The notes beneath the pieces were generated by a model. It was not told where the DNA came from and did not search any database. It saw only the letters and a program-made list of their open reading frames with translations. A program made the translations under genes and the position numbers. This document shows positions 42,902 through 52,934 of a DNA stretch of 64,000 nucleotides, piece after piece. The stretch's first letter is position 1, and every line of letters starts with the position of its first letter. Source of the stretch: VAZQ01 sp963712565 (GTDB lineage: Bacteria; Pseudomonadota; Alphaproteobacteria; Rhizobiales; Xanthobacteraceae); the NCBI GenBank assembly GCA_963712565.1, contig CAVQIP010000052.1:1-64000 (forward strand), read 5' to 3'.

Positions 42902-43225
42902 TTGACGACTGCTCGCCCGTGGACGGCGACGGCGGACGGCATTGTCGTCGTCGTGCGGGTCACGCCGCGGGGCGGCCGCGACGCCGTCGTCGGCATCGAA
43001 CAATTGGCCGATGGGCGCCCCGTTCTGAAGGTGCGCGTGCGTGCGGCGGCGAGCGAAGGCCAGGCGAACGCGGCGCTTGTCAAGCTCTTTGCGCACGCGC
43101 TCGGGGTCGCTCAGCGCGATGTCCACCTCATCGCGGGGGCGAACGCGCGATTAAAGCGCGTGCGAGTGGACGGCGCGGGCGCGGCGCTCGCGACGACGCT
43201 GGCGAAAATCTGCGCGATGGCGTAA
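42902..43225 (+). CDS. yggU: DUF167 (YggU) family protein
   Basis: 107-residue DUF167 protein, with family segments VRVTPRGGRDAVVGIEQL, VLKVRVRAAASEGQANAALVKLFA and DVHLIAGANARLKRVRVDG. The start is TTG 42902, immediately after the yggT stop; no ATG or GTG fits better without cutting the domain. The function of the family is unknown. folD follows after a stretch containing a family C repeat fragment. Confidence 0.88.
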   Translation: MTTARPWTATADGIVVVVRVTPRGGRDAVVGIEQLADGRPVLKVRVRAAASEGQANAALVKLFAHALGVAQRDVHLIAGANARLKRVRVDGAGAALATTLAKICAMA

Positions 43226-43320
43226 CGAAATCTGCGCCGCCGACGAGGATGCCTCTCGCCGCGGGGGGCGGCGCAGCGGCGGGGCGAAGCAACGGGGGCG
43301 AGGGTCGCGGCCGTTCTTCC

Positions 43321-43390
43321 GGCAGCTTCCGCGCCCCCTCCTGTCCCCAATGGGGAGAGGGTAGCGTAGCGAAGTTCGGGCAAGCTGCAG
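43321..43390. repeat. Family C repeat fragment between yggU and folD
   Basis: GCCCCCTCCTGTCCCCAATG followed by GGGAGAGGGTAGCG, then GCGAAGTTCGGGCAAG. It resembles one arm and part of the tail of the repeat at 13013-13145. Confidence 0.45.
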
Positions 43391-43394
43391 AGCC

Positions 43395-44306
43395 ATGACC
43401 GCAAGGATCATCGACGGCAAGGCGATCGCGGCCGACTTGCGCGGCAAGGTCGCCGACGCGGTGCACCGGCTGTTGCGTGATCGCGGCATCACGCCGGGCC
43501 TCGCGGTAGTGCTCGTCGGCAACAACCCGGCGAGCGAGAGCTATGTCGGCAGCAAGATGAAGATGACCGCGGGCAGCGGGATGCGATCGTTCGACCACCG
43601 GCTGCCGCAGGCGACGAGCGCGGCCGAATTGCTGGCCCTGATCGCCCGCCTCAATGCCGATCCCACCGTCCACGGCATCCTGGTGCAGCTTCCCTTGCCG
43701 GCGCAAATCGATCCGCACGAGGTCATCGCCGCGATCGATCCGGCCAAGGACGTCGACGGCTTCCACCCCGTGAATGCCGGGCGCCTGTGCGCGGGGCTGC
43801 CGGCGCTGGCGCCTTGCACGCCGATCGGTTGCGTGCTCCTCGCCAAGACCGTGCGGCCGTCACTCGCCGGGCTCGAAGTGGTCGTGATCGGGCGCTCCAA
43901 CATCGTCGGCAAGCCGCTGGCGCAACTGCTGCTGGCGGAGAACGCCACGGTGACGATCGCGCATTCGAAGACGCGCGATCTCCCGGCGGTGTGCCGCCGC
44001 GCCGACGTCCTGTTCGCGGCGGTGGGGCGGCCGGAAATGGTGCGGCGCGATTGGGTCAAGCCCGGCGCCACCGTCATCGACGTCGGCATCAACCGGGTGA
44101 CGGAGGAGGGCGGCAAATCGCGCATCGTCGGTGACGTGGCGTTCGCCGAGGTCTCGCAGGTCGCGGGTGCCATCACGCCGGTGCCGGGCGGCGTCGGACC
44201 GATGACCATTGCATGTCTGCTCGCCAACACGGTGCGGGCGGCCTGCGCGCTGGCCGGGCTGCCCGCGCCCGCGCTCGGACAACGGCCGACCGACGACCGA
44301 GAATAG
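43395..44306 (+). CDS. folD: Bifunctional methylenetetrahydrofolate dehydrogenase/cyclohydrolase
   Basis: 303-residue FolD, which interconverts 5,10-methylene-THF and 10-formyl-THF. Landmarks: substrate region ESYVGSKMK, with the catalytic Lys of Y-x3-K; HGILVQLPLP; DVDGFHPVNAG; the NADP loop GRSNIVGKPLAQLLL; and the C-terminal PVPGGVGPMTIACLL. Length and motifs are standard. A repeat fragment fills the gap upstream, so folD is probably transcribed separately from yggT-yggU or by read-through. Confidence 0.97.
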   Translation: MTARIIDGKAIAADLRGKVADAVHRLLRDRGITPGLAVVLVGNNPASESYVGSKMKMTAGSGMRSFDHRLPQATSAAELLALIARLNADPTVHGILVQLPLPAQIDPHEVIAAIDPAKDVDGFHPVNAGRLCAGLPALAPCTPIGCVLLAKTVRPSLAGLEVVVIGRSNIVGKPLAQLLLAENATVTIAHSKTRDLPAVCRRADVLFAAVGRPEMVRRDWVKPGATVIDVGINRVTEEGGKSRIVGDVAFAEVSQVAGAITPVPGGVGPMTIACLLANTVRAACALAGLPAPALGQRPTDDRE

Positions 44307-44377
44307 ATACGCGCGGCACGAGATGGGATCACGCCGCGCGAGCGCGCCGCGTAAATCCCACCCTACAAACTCACGGA

Positions 44378-44887
44378 TCAGCTATTCCAGGCGAACGCCA
44401 CCTTGTCGAGGACGCGCGCGCCGAACCGCTCCGAGGAGCGCGCCACCGCCTTGCCGCCAAGCGCGCGGTAGAAGCCGACTGCCGGCTCGTTGTCCGACAG
44501 CGCCCAGACCACCAGGCTTTGCAGCCCGCTCTGCATCAGGTCACGCCGCGTCGCGGAGAACAGCTTGCGGCCGAAGCCCAGCCCCTGGAATTCAGGCCGC
44601 AGATAGAGCTCGTAGATTTCGCCGTCGTAGTACAGGCTGCGCGCACGGTTGCGGCCGTAGTTGGCATAACCGGCGACGCAATCGCCGAATGCGAGCACCG
44701 CGATCCGGCTGCCTTTGCGAACCGCGCTGTCCCACCATTGCGGGCCGCGCCGGTTGATGAGCTTGTCCAATTCGGGTCCCGGAATGATGCCTTGATAGGC
44801 GTTCCTCCAGGCCTCGTCGTGAGTCGTCGCAATCGCCGGTGCATCGGACGGCTTCGCGCGACGGACTTCGATTAGGGTCGTGCTCAT
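44378..44887 (-). CDS. GNAT family N-acetyltransferase
   Basis: 169 residues from ATG 44887 (an upstream ATG at 44899 is in frame). Acetyl-CoA site: the beta-bulge strand EIYELYLRPEFQGLGFGRKLFSAT contains the Q/R-x-x-G-x-G pyrophosphate loop (QGLGFG). C-terminal GFYRALGGKAVARSSERFG is the usual end of the fold. Substrate unknown. A candidate CtrA box lies about 45 bases upstream. Confidence 0.9.
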   Translation of the reverse strand: MSTTLIEVRRAKPSDAPAIATTHDEAWRNAYQGIIPGPELDKLINRRGPQWWDSAVRKGSRIAVLAFGDCVAGYANYGRNRARSLYYDGEIYELYLRPEFQGLGFGRKLFSATRRDLMQSGLQSLVVWALSDNEPAVGFYRALGGKAVARSSERFGARVLDKVAFAWNS

Positions 44888-45242
44888 GACGTGATACAAG
44901 CAAGCAGTTCGTCGCGCTTCAAGAGCTATATTTAACCTCGCATTAATGATCGCGCCGATTGATGTGGATTTGCAACACTGCGGTGCAGCGCGGCGTTTGC
45001 AAGGGCGCTAAAAATCGAGACATGTTCGCGGTCTAACCGGATGTTGCAGCGGCGACACGCAGGCCCGGCAAATTGCCTCGGCCGCGTGCGCGAAGGCTGG
45101 AATCGGCGTCACGGTGGGTGGATGCGCGTGCCGTGCGCACGCGATTGCGAGGGTTGGCGGACGAATCAGTCAGGCCGCGATTCCGACCCGCGCCCGCACG
45201 TCGCGATCGGCGCGCGGGTAGCCGCCAGATCAGGCGATGGTC
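44888..45242. other. Intergenic region between GNAT and typA, no gene seen
   Basis: 355 bases, AT-richer near 44920-45020. No coding sequence is supported on either strand. It holds the candidate CtrA box at 44932-44946 and presumably the GNAT promoter; no terminator with a T-run was found for typA. Confidence 0.5.
44932..44946 (-). promoter_or_regulatory. Candidate CtrA binding site (TTAA-N7-TTAA)
   Basis: TTAACCTCGCATTAA on the plus strand (TTAA, seven bases, TTAA), which matches the alphaproteobacterial cell-cycle regulator CtrA consensus on both strands. It lies 45 bases upstream of the GNAT start. In DNA this GC-rich such a match is unlikely by chance, but no CtrA gene or second site is in the window. 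Confidence 0.45.
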
Positions 45243-47069
<1,827 letters not shown>

Positions 47070-47245
47070 GGATGCATCGAAAACCAATCGCGGGCCCAGA
47101 GGGCCCGCCGGTGCCGGGAATATAGTGAGCAAGTCGGCAGACGCAATGCGATTGCCGGGCGCGATTCCCGTCCCTTGGAGCCTGGGAGCCCCTTGCGCCA
47201 CGCCACCGGGGAGGCGAGCATGGGCCAACCGAGACCGGAGGTCGC

Positions 47246-48865
47246 GTGCGCTCATCGATCGCAGTCAAGAACACGCGTCGGGTGTTGTGCCTGTTCCCGC
47301 ATTACGCGCCCGCGTTCGGCACGTTCAACCACGCCTACCGGCTGATGAAGGGCGTGCGCGCGTTCATGCCGCCGCAGGGCCTTCTCCTGATCGCAGCCTA
47401 TATGCCGCAAGCGTGGCCGGTCCGCTTCATCGACGAGAACATCCGCAAGGCGACCGCCGCCGAAATCGAGTGGGCCGACGTCGTGATGGTGAGCGGCATG
47501 CACGTCCAGGCCCTGCAGGTTCACGACATCGCCGCGCGCGCGCATGCCGCTGGCAAGGTCGTGGTCCTGGGCGGGCCGTCGGCTTCGGCTTCGCCGGAGA
47601 TGTATCCCGATATCGACTACCTCCACATCGGGGAGATCGGGGACGCCACCGACCGGCTGATCGCGCGCCTCGACGACAGCGTGGCGCGGCCATCCCGGCA
47701 GCAGCGTTTTGAAACCAGGGATCGGCTTGCGCTGCAGGATTTTCCGATCCCGGCCTATGAGCTGATTCCGCTCAAGAACTACCTGATGCTGACGCTGCAG
47801 TTCTCGAGCGGGTGTCCCTATCTCTGCGAGTTCTGCGACATCCCCAACCTCTATGGCCGGCAGCCGCGGCTCAAGACCGCGGCGCAGATCACCGCCGAGC
47901 TCGATGCCATGCGCAAGCAGAAGGGGCATCCGCCGGTGGTCTATTTCGTTGACGACAATTTCATCGGCAATCGCAAGGCCGCCAAGGAGATGCTGCCGCA
48001 CCTCCTGGCATGGCAGAAGCAGCACGGCTATCCCCTGAATTTCGTCTGCGAGGCGACGCTCAACATCGCCAAGCAGCCTGAAATCCTCGCGCTCATGCGC
48101 GAGACCTCGTTCATCGCCATTTTCGTCGGCATCGAGACGCCGGAGGCCGATGCGCTCAAGGCGATGCGCAAGAACCAGAATGTCGCCGCGCCGATGATGG
48201 AATCGATCAAGACGCTCAACGACTACGGCCTCGAGGTCGTCTCCGGCATCATCCTCGGGCTCGACACCGATTCCGACGACACCGAGGCGCGGCTCAAGGA
48301 CTTCGTCGACCTCTCGCGGATCCCGATGCTGACCATCAATCTGCTGCAGGCGCTGCCGAAGACGCCGCTGTGGGACCGGCTCGAGAAGGCCGGGCGGCTC
48401 GTGAACGATCCTACGCTCGAGAGCAATGTACGCTTCCTGCGGCCTTACGACGAGGTCGTGTCGACGTGGCGCCGCTGCATCGCCCATGCCAACGATCCGG
48501 AGCGGTTGTTCGCCCGGTTCGAGCATCAAATCGATTCCACCTACGTGAACCGGATGGTATTGCCCGCGCGCGGCAAGCTCACGTTCGGCAACCTTTCGAG
48601 CGCATTGGTGCTGGCCGTCCGCCTGATGTTGCACATCGGCATCCTGTCGGATTATCGCAAGCCGTTCTGGCGGGCGGCACGCCATGCGCTGCGGCGCGGG
48701 CAAATCGATGCCGTCCTCGGCATGGGCTTCGTCGCCCATCACCTCATCCAGTTCACACGCGAGGCGCTGCGCGGCGAGCAGAATGCGTCGTACTATTCGA
48801 CCAAGATGCGCCGGGCTGAGCCCGCGCATTCGCCGGAATTGGCGGCGCTGCGCAAATCGGCATAG
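47246..48865 (+). CDS. B12-binding radical SAM protein, HpnP-like (candidate hopanoid C-2 methylase)
   Basis: 539 residues. N-terminal B12-binding-like domain (LFPHYAPAFGTFNHAY, then FMPPQGLLLIAAYMP and VVVLGGPSASASPEMYPD); radical SAM domain with the 4Fe-4S motif C-x3-C-x2-C in SSGCPYLCEFCDIP; substrate barrel with FVDDNFIGNRKAAKEML and IFVGIETPEADALKAM; and a C-terminal DUF4070-type region. The overall pattern, including GTFxHAY and PPQGxLLIAA, closely resembles hopanoid C-2 methylase HpnP as I remember it. Paralogous DUF4070 radical SAM proteins of unknown function share these features and no other hpn gene is in the window, so no symbol is given. Confidence 0.85.
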   Translation: MRSSIAVKNTRRVLCLFPHYAPAFGTFNHAYRLMKGVRAFMPPQGLLLIAAYMPQAWPVRFIDENIRKATAAEIEWADVVMVSGMHVQALQVHDIAARAHAAGKVVVLGGPSASASPEMYPDIDYLHIGEIGDATDRLIARLDDSVARPSRQQRFETRDRLALQDFPIPAYELIPLKNYLMLTLQFSSGCPYLCEFCDIPNLYGRQPRLKTAAQITAELDAMRKQKGHPPVVYFVDDNFIGNRKAAKEMLPHLLAWQKQHGYPLNFVCEATLNIAKQPEILALMRETSFIAIFVGIETPEADALKAMRKNQNVAAPMMESIKTLNDYGLEVVSGIILGLDTDSDDTEARLKDFVDLSRIPMLTINLLQALPKTPLWDRLEKAGRLVNDPTLESNVRFLRPYDEVVSTWRRCIAHANDPERLFARFEHQIDSTYVNRMVLPARGKLTFGNLSSALVLAVRLMLHIGILSDYRKPFWRAARHALRRGQIDAVLGMGFVAHHLIQFTREALRGEQNASYYSTKMRRAEPAHSPELAALRKSA

Positions 48866-48904
48866 CCGCGGTCGGCTGCGCCAACTTTCGTGACGGGGAA
48901 CGGG

Positions 48905-50023
48905 TCAGGCGCCGGTCGGCCGCGTCCAAGGCCCGAGCCGTACGCCCTTCGGCAAGGCCTCGTGCAGCATCAGCATCTCGCCCACGGTCTCGGAGGTGAC
49001 CAGGCCGACGAGGCGTCCGGCGGCGTCGATCACGGCAACGGCGGGCGCGGATTTCTCCTGCAGAATGCGGAACGCCTCTTCGAGGCAGCGACGTTGTCCG
49101 ATCGTCGGCACTGTGGTCGTCATCGCCTCGGCGACGCGGGCGTCGGGGCCGAGCTGCTTGAGCGCGCGAATGAGGTCGCCGCGGCCGAGCAGGCCGACCG
49201 GCTTGCCCGCCGCATCGACCACGGGAAACTCGCTCTGACTCGTGCGCAGCAGCGTCTGGACCGCGTCTTCCACATGCGCCTCGGGCGTGAGCGTGGCGAA
49301 TTGCGTCATCATCGCCGTACTGATGGGCACCCCGCGTGACATCGCGCGGATGGCGACGAGATGCGCCTCGGAGGCGGCGGCGAGATAGACGAAGATCGCG
49401 ATGAAGATCAGCATCGGATTGGTGAACAACCCGATGAAGCCGAGCGCGAAGGCGACGCCTTGGCCGATCAACGCGGCGATCTCGGTCGCACGCACGTAGC
49501 CCATGCGCGCGGCCAGCAGCGCCCGCAACACTCGCCCGCCGTCCATGGGAAAGGCGGGGATCATGTTGAACACGGCGAGGAACAGGTTGACCGTGGCGAG
49601 CCGGTCGATCATCGAGGTGTTCGGGCTTTCGACCGCGTAGAGATCCGCCATATTCACCTGCGCGCCGGCGATCAGGACCAGGGCGACGGTGATCGCCACA
49701 TTCACCAGCGGGCCGGCGATGGCGACCAGGAATTCCTCATAGGGCTCCTCCGGGATACGCTCGAGGCGGGCCACGCCGCCGATCGGCAACAGCGTCACGT
49801 CGGGCGTGGAAACGCCGAAGGCGCGCGCGGTGAAGATGTGGCCGAACTCGTGCGCCACCACGCACGCGAACAGCAGCAGCAGGAAAATAAGTCCTTGCCA
49901 GGCCGCCTCCGGTCCGCCCGCCACCCAACTGGCGGCGAAAATCCAGGCCAGAAACAACAGGAAGGTGACGTGGACGCGGATGGCGGTGCCGGCGATCGTG
50001 CCGATGTTGAGCGACCAGGACAT
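48905..50023 (-). CDS. Site-2 protease (M50) family metalloprotease with two CBS domains
   Basis: 372-residue membrane protein. N-terminal M50 domain with the zinc motif HEFGH (VVAHEFGHIFTARAFG) and the second ligand motif FNMIPAFPMDGGRVLRALL; about six helices. Two CBS domains follow: from about 250, then from about 310 (STAMMTQFATLTPEAHVEDAVQ and VAEAMTTTVPTIGQRRCLEEA). CBS pairs bind adenine nucleotides, so energy status may tune the intramembrane proteolysis (inference). Substrate protein unknown. It is convergent with the radical SAM gene, 39 bases apart. Confidence 0.94.
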   Translation of the reverse strand: MSWSLNIGTIAGTAIRVHVTFLLFLAWIFAASWVAGGPEAAWQGLIFLLLLFACVVAHEFGHIFTARAFGVSTPDVTLLPIGGVARLERIPEEPYEEFLVAIAGPLVNVAITVALVLIAGAQVNMADLYAVESPNTSMIDRLATVNLFLAVFNMIPAFPMDGGRVLRALLAARMGYVRATEIAALIGQGVAFALGFIGLFTNPMLIFIAIFVYLAAASEAHLVAIRAMSRGVPISTAMMTQFATLTPEAHVEDAVQTLLRTSQSEFPVVDAAGKPVGLLGRGDLIRALKQLGPDARVAEAMTTTVPTIGQRRCLEEAFRILQEKSAPAVAVIDAAGRLVGLVTSETVGEMLMLHEALPKGVRLGPWTRPTGA

Positions 50024-50136
50024 GGAGGACCTCCGGGCGAACGAGCGCCGAGCTACTAGCTAGGCGTTCGCGCCGCCTTTGCGAGTGGCTGCCGGAGCCC
50101 GATTCATGTCACAATCCCGACCGCGAGGTAGCAACC

Positions 50137-50436
50137 ATGGCTGAGAAATTGACCGGCAGCGCCCGCAAGACCGCACTCGCCACGCTCAACGGTTGGAGCG
50201 AGGTGAAGGGCCGCGACGCCATCAGCAGAACATTCACCTTCAAGGATTTCAACGCGGCCTTCGGCTTCATGACGCGCGCGGCGCTGGTGGCGGAGAAACT
50301 CGATCATCATCCGGAGTGGTTCAACGTCTACGACAAAGTCGAGGTGACGCTCGCGACCCACGATGCCGGCGGCGTGACCGAGCGCGACGTCGCCCTGGCC
50401 GAGGCCATGGATCGGCTGGCCGCGGGGTCCGGTTGA
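50137..50436 (+). CDS. phhB: 4a-hydroxytetrahydrobiopterin dehydratase (PhhB/DCoH family)
   Basis: 99-residue pterin carbinolamine dehydratase. Active-site segment EKLDHHPEWFNVYDKVEVTLATHDAGGVTERDVALA contains the paired histidines and the H-x10-H pattern of the family. It regenerates dihydropterin after aromatic amino acid hydroxylation. No phenylalanine hydroxylase gene adjoins it; in many alphaproteobacteria these genes are separate. Followed 127 bases later by a DUF1232 gene. Confidence 0.95.
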   Translation: MAEKLTGSARKTALATLNGWSEVKGRDAISRTFTFKDFNAAFGFMTRAALVAEKLDHHPEWFNVYDKVEVTLATHDAGGVTERDVALAEAMDRLAAGSG

Positions 50437-50563
50437 GCGCCTTGCGGCGCCGCGGTCAGCAGACCATCTAGTGCGGGCACGGCCGGCGCCGCGAGCCGAG
50501 CGCAAGGGCCGAGTAGCGCCCGGAATTCGCTGCGCTCGGTCCGGGCTTGGAACGGAGCAGACG

Positions 50564-50947
50564 ATGGCGTTCGAGCATACGGCGTCCTGGTACCAAGACG
50601 GCGGCGAGGAACGCGCCGCGCGCGACGAGGAGCGCGTGCGCCGCGATTTCTGGCGCAAGGCCTGCCGGGTGGCGGCCGGGCTGCCCTTCGCCGAGGATCT
50701 GCTTGCCGCCTATTACTGCGCCTTCGACCGCGCCACGCCCGTGCAGGTGAAGGCAGCGCTGGTCGGCGCGCTCGCCTATTTCGTGCTGCCGTTCGACGTC
50801 ATGCCGGATGTCTTGCCGCTCGTCGGCTTCACCGACGATGCCGCCGTGCTGCTCACGGCGTTGCGCATGGTGATGGGACACATGCGCCCGGAGCATCGCG
50901 ACGCCGCGCGCGCCGCGCTCGCGCGGATGAAGACGCAGGAGATTTAG
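50564..50947 (+). CDS. DUF1232 (YkvA family) protein
   Basis: 127 residues from ATG 50564 (GGAG eight bases upstream). DUF1232 core: DLLAAYYCAFDRATPVQVKAALVGALAYFVLPFDVMPDVLPLVGFTDDAAVLLTAL, whose PFDVMPDVLP-x-GFTDD motif is diagnostic. Probably membrane-associated through its hydrophobic centre. Function of the family is unknown. Confidence 0.92.
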   Translation: MAFEHTASWYQDGGEERAARDEERVRRDFWRKACRVAAGLPFAEDLLAAYYCAFDRATPVQVKAALVGALAYFVLPFDVMPDVLPLVGFTDDAAVLLTALRMVMGHMRPEHRDAARAALARMKTQEI

Positions 50948-51009
50948 CGCTTTCCCGCCAATTCCGACGCAGAATCGCTCGTCCGCCGCGAGCCACAGTC
51001 AGCTAGGCC

Positions 51010-51996
51010 TCACGGCCGCACCAGCAGTTTGCCCATCACCTTGCGGTCGGCGAGGGCCTTGAGCGCCCGCGGCGTCTCGGCCAGCGGATAGACTTCCTGG
51101 ATGTGGCACGACAGCTTGCCCTCCGCGCACCAATGCGCGAGTTCGCTGATGGCGGCCTTGTACTGCTCGTTGTCGTGCCGAACCCACGCCCCCCAGAACA
51201 CGCCGAGCACGGCGCAGCCCTTGAGCAACACCAGATTGAGCGGCAGTTTCGGAATCTCGCCGGCGGCGAAGCCGACGACGAGGTGCCGGCCCTCCCAGGC
51301 GAGCGAACGCACCGCCGGCTCGCTATAGCGGCCACCCACTGGATCGAAAACGACGTCGATGCCGTGCTCGCCACCGAGCCTTCTCAGCGCGTCGCGCAGG
51401 TCTTCGCGGTCGTAGTTCACCACGTCGTGCGCGCCGTGGCTGCGGGCGAAGTCGAGCTTGGCGTCGGTGGATGCGCAGGCGATCACGCGCGCACCCATGA
51501 CCTTGCCCAGCTCGACGGCGGCGAGCCCGACCCCGCCGGAAGCGCCAAGCACCGCCAGCGTCTCTTGCGGGCGCAGCCGGGCGCGATGCTTGAGCGCGTG
51601 ATAGGCGGTGCCATAGGTGATGGTCAGCGCGGCGGCGCGGTCGAAGTCGAGACCGGCCGGAAGCTTGACGATGTTGTCCGCTGCCACCGCGGTGCGCTCG
51701 CGTGCGGCATTGAAATTGGTGTAGCCCATGACGCGGTCGCCGGGCGCGAACGCGGTGACGCCGGCGCCCACGCTTTCCACCACGCCCGCGAACTCGCCCC
51801 CGGGCGAGAACGGAAACGGCGGCTTCGTCTGGTATTTGCCGGCGACGATCAGGGTGTCGAAGAAATTCAGCCCGACGGCCGCGACCTCGGCCACGACCTC
51901 GCCCGGCCCCGCTACCGGATCGGGGATATCCGCGAGCACGAGGTCGTCGGGGGTTCCGAAGCGCCGGCAGAGGATGGCTTTCACGGGGGCACGCAC
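51010..51996 (-). CDS. NADPH:quinone oxidoreductase family protein (zinc-independent MDR)
   Basis: 328-residue medium-chain dehydrogenase/reductase of the quinone oxidoreductase type. Catalytic domain start AVGLNFFDTLIVAGKYQTKPPFPFSPGGEFAGVVESVG; nucleotide-binding LGASGGVGLAAVELGKVMGARVIACAST; RHLVVGFAAGEIPKLPLNLVLLKG near the end. Zinc ligands of alcohol dehydrogenases are absent. The start is a GTG (51996); a second GTG 12 bases on (VKAILCRRFG) is equally possible. Confidence 0.92.
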   Translation of the reverse strand: MRAPVKAILCRRFGTPDDLVLADIPDPVAGPGEVVAEVAAVGLNFFDTLIVAGKYQTKPPFPFSPGGEFAGVVESVGAGVTAFAPGDRVMGYTNFNAARERTAVAADNIVKLPAGLDFDRAAALTITYGTAYHALKHRARLRPQETLAVLGASGGVGLAAVELGKVMGARVIACASTDAKLDFARSHGAHDVVNYDREDLRDALRRLGGEHGIDVVFDPVGGRYSEPAVRSLAWEGRHLVVGFAAGEIPKLPLNLVLLKGCAVLGVFWGAWVRHDNEQYKAAISELAHWCAEGKLSCHIQEVYPLAETPRALKALADRKVMGKLLVRP

Positions 51997-52169
51997 GAAC
52001 TGGGTTGGGCGCTGCTATAGCACCGGAGCAGGGCAAGCCGCCCGATATTACACGGACACATGTATTTGTGACGGCGCGCGGCCAATTCGCCTTCACATTG
52101 CCGAATTCCCCAAGCAATCCATGCCATTCGGGGCTTCGTCAGTGCAGCAGCCGTCACGGAGGTGGGCCG

Positions 52170-52781
52170 ATGACCGGGATTCGATTTGCCGCGACCGCAA
52201 TCCTCGCTGCCGTAGCGGTGGCATCGGGTGCCCATGCGCAGCAACCGCCGAAGCCCGCCGCCCAGCAACCGCCCAAGCCCGCCGTCGCGCCGCCGCCGAA
52301 AGGTGCCGCCACCGCGGCGGTGCCTGCCGGCAACGCCCAGCCGACCTTGCTCGGCCAGTACGGCGATTGGGGCGCCTATACCGCCTCGCCCAGCGGCCAC
52401 AAGGTCTGCTTCGCGCTCGCCAAGCCGAAAACGACGAAGACCGAGCCCGCCGGCCGCAAGCGCGACCAGTCCTATATCTTCGTCTCCACCCGCCCGGCCG
52501 AAAACGTCAAGAACGAGGTGTCGGTGATCATCGGCTATCCGTTCAAGACCAGCTCCGACGCCACCGCCGAGGTCGGCAGCACGAAGTTTGAGATGTACAC
52601 GCAGAACGACGGTGCCTGGATCAAGAACGTCGCCGAGGAAGCGCGCATGGTTGAGGCGATGCGCAAGGGCGCCGACCTGACGGTGAAGGGCACGTCGGGC
52701 CGCGGCACTCAATCGACCGACCAGTATTCGCTCAAGGGGCTGGGCCAAGCGCTCGACAAGATCGAGCAGGAGTGCAAATAG
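52170..52781 (+). CDS. Invasion-associated locus B (IalB) family protein
   Basis: 203-residue exported protein from ATG 52170 (GGAGG seven bases upstream). Signal peptide MTGIRFAATAILAAVAVASGAHA, a proline-rich low-complexity linker (QQPPKPAAQQPPKPAVAPPP), then the IalB domain: GDWGAYTASPSGHKVCFALAKP, then SYIFVSTRPAENVKNEVSVIIGYPFK, and a C-terminal cysteine (EQECK). The family is widespread in Hyphomicrobiales; despite the name, most members are periplasmic proteins of unknown role in non-pathogens. Confidence 0.92.
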   Translation: MTGIRFAATAILAAVAVASGAHAQQPPKPAAQQPPKPAVAPPPKGAATAAVPAGNAQPTLLGQYGDWGAYTASPSGHKVCFALAKPKTTKTEPAGRKRDQSYIFVSTRPAENVKNEVSVIIGYPFKTSSDATAEVGSTKFEMYTQNDGAWIKNVAEEARMVEAMRKGADLTVKGTSGRGTQSTDQYSLKGLGQALDKIEQECK

Positions 52782-52934
52782 CTCGATCGCGCCGTGTTCC
52801 GCGTAAGCGGAGCGTGAAGGAGCACGGAATGCCCGGCAGGGCGGGCCTTGGTCGCATTCATCTTCGGTGATGGCCGGCTCCCGCGGTCGCGCGGATGAAT
52901 CCGGCGGCGTATCCGGCATCGCCGAGAGGAACAG

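Noticed and set aside
47246..48865. Firm naming of the radical SAM gene as hpnP.
   Set aside because: Resemblance is from memory and paralogues share the domain order. No other hopanoid gene is in the window, so no symbol was given.
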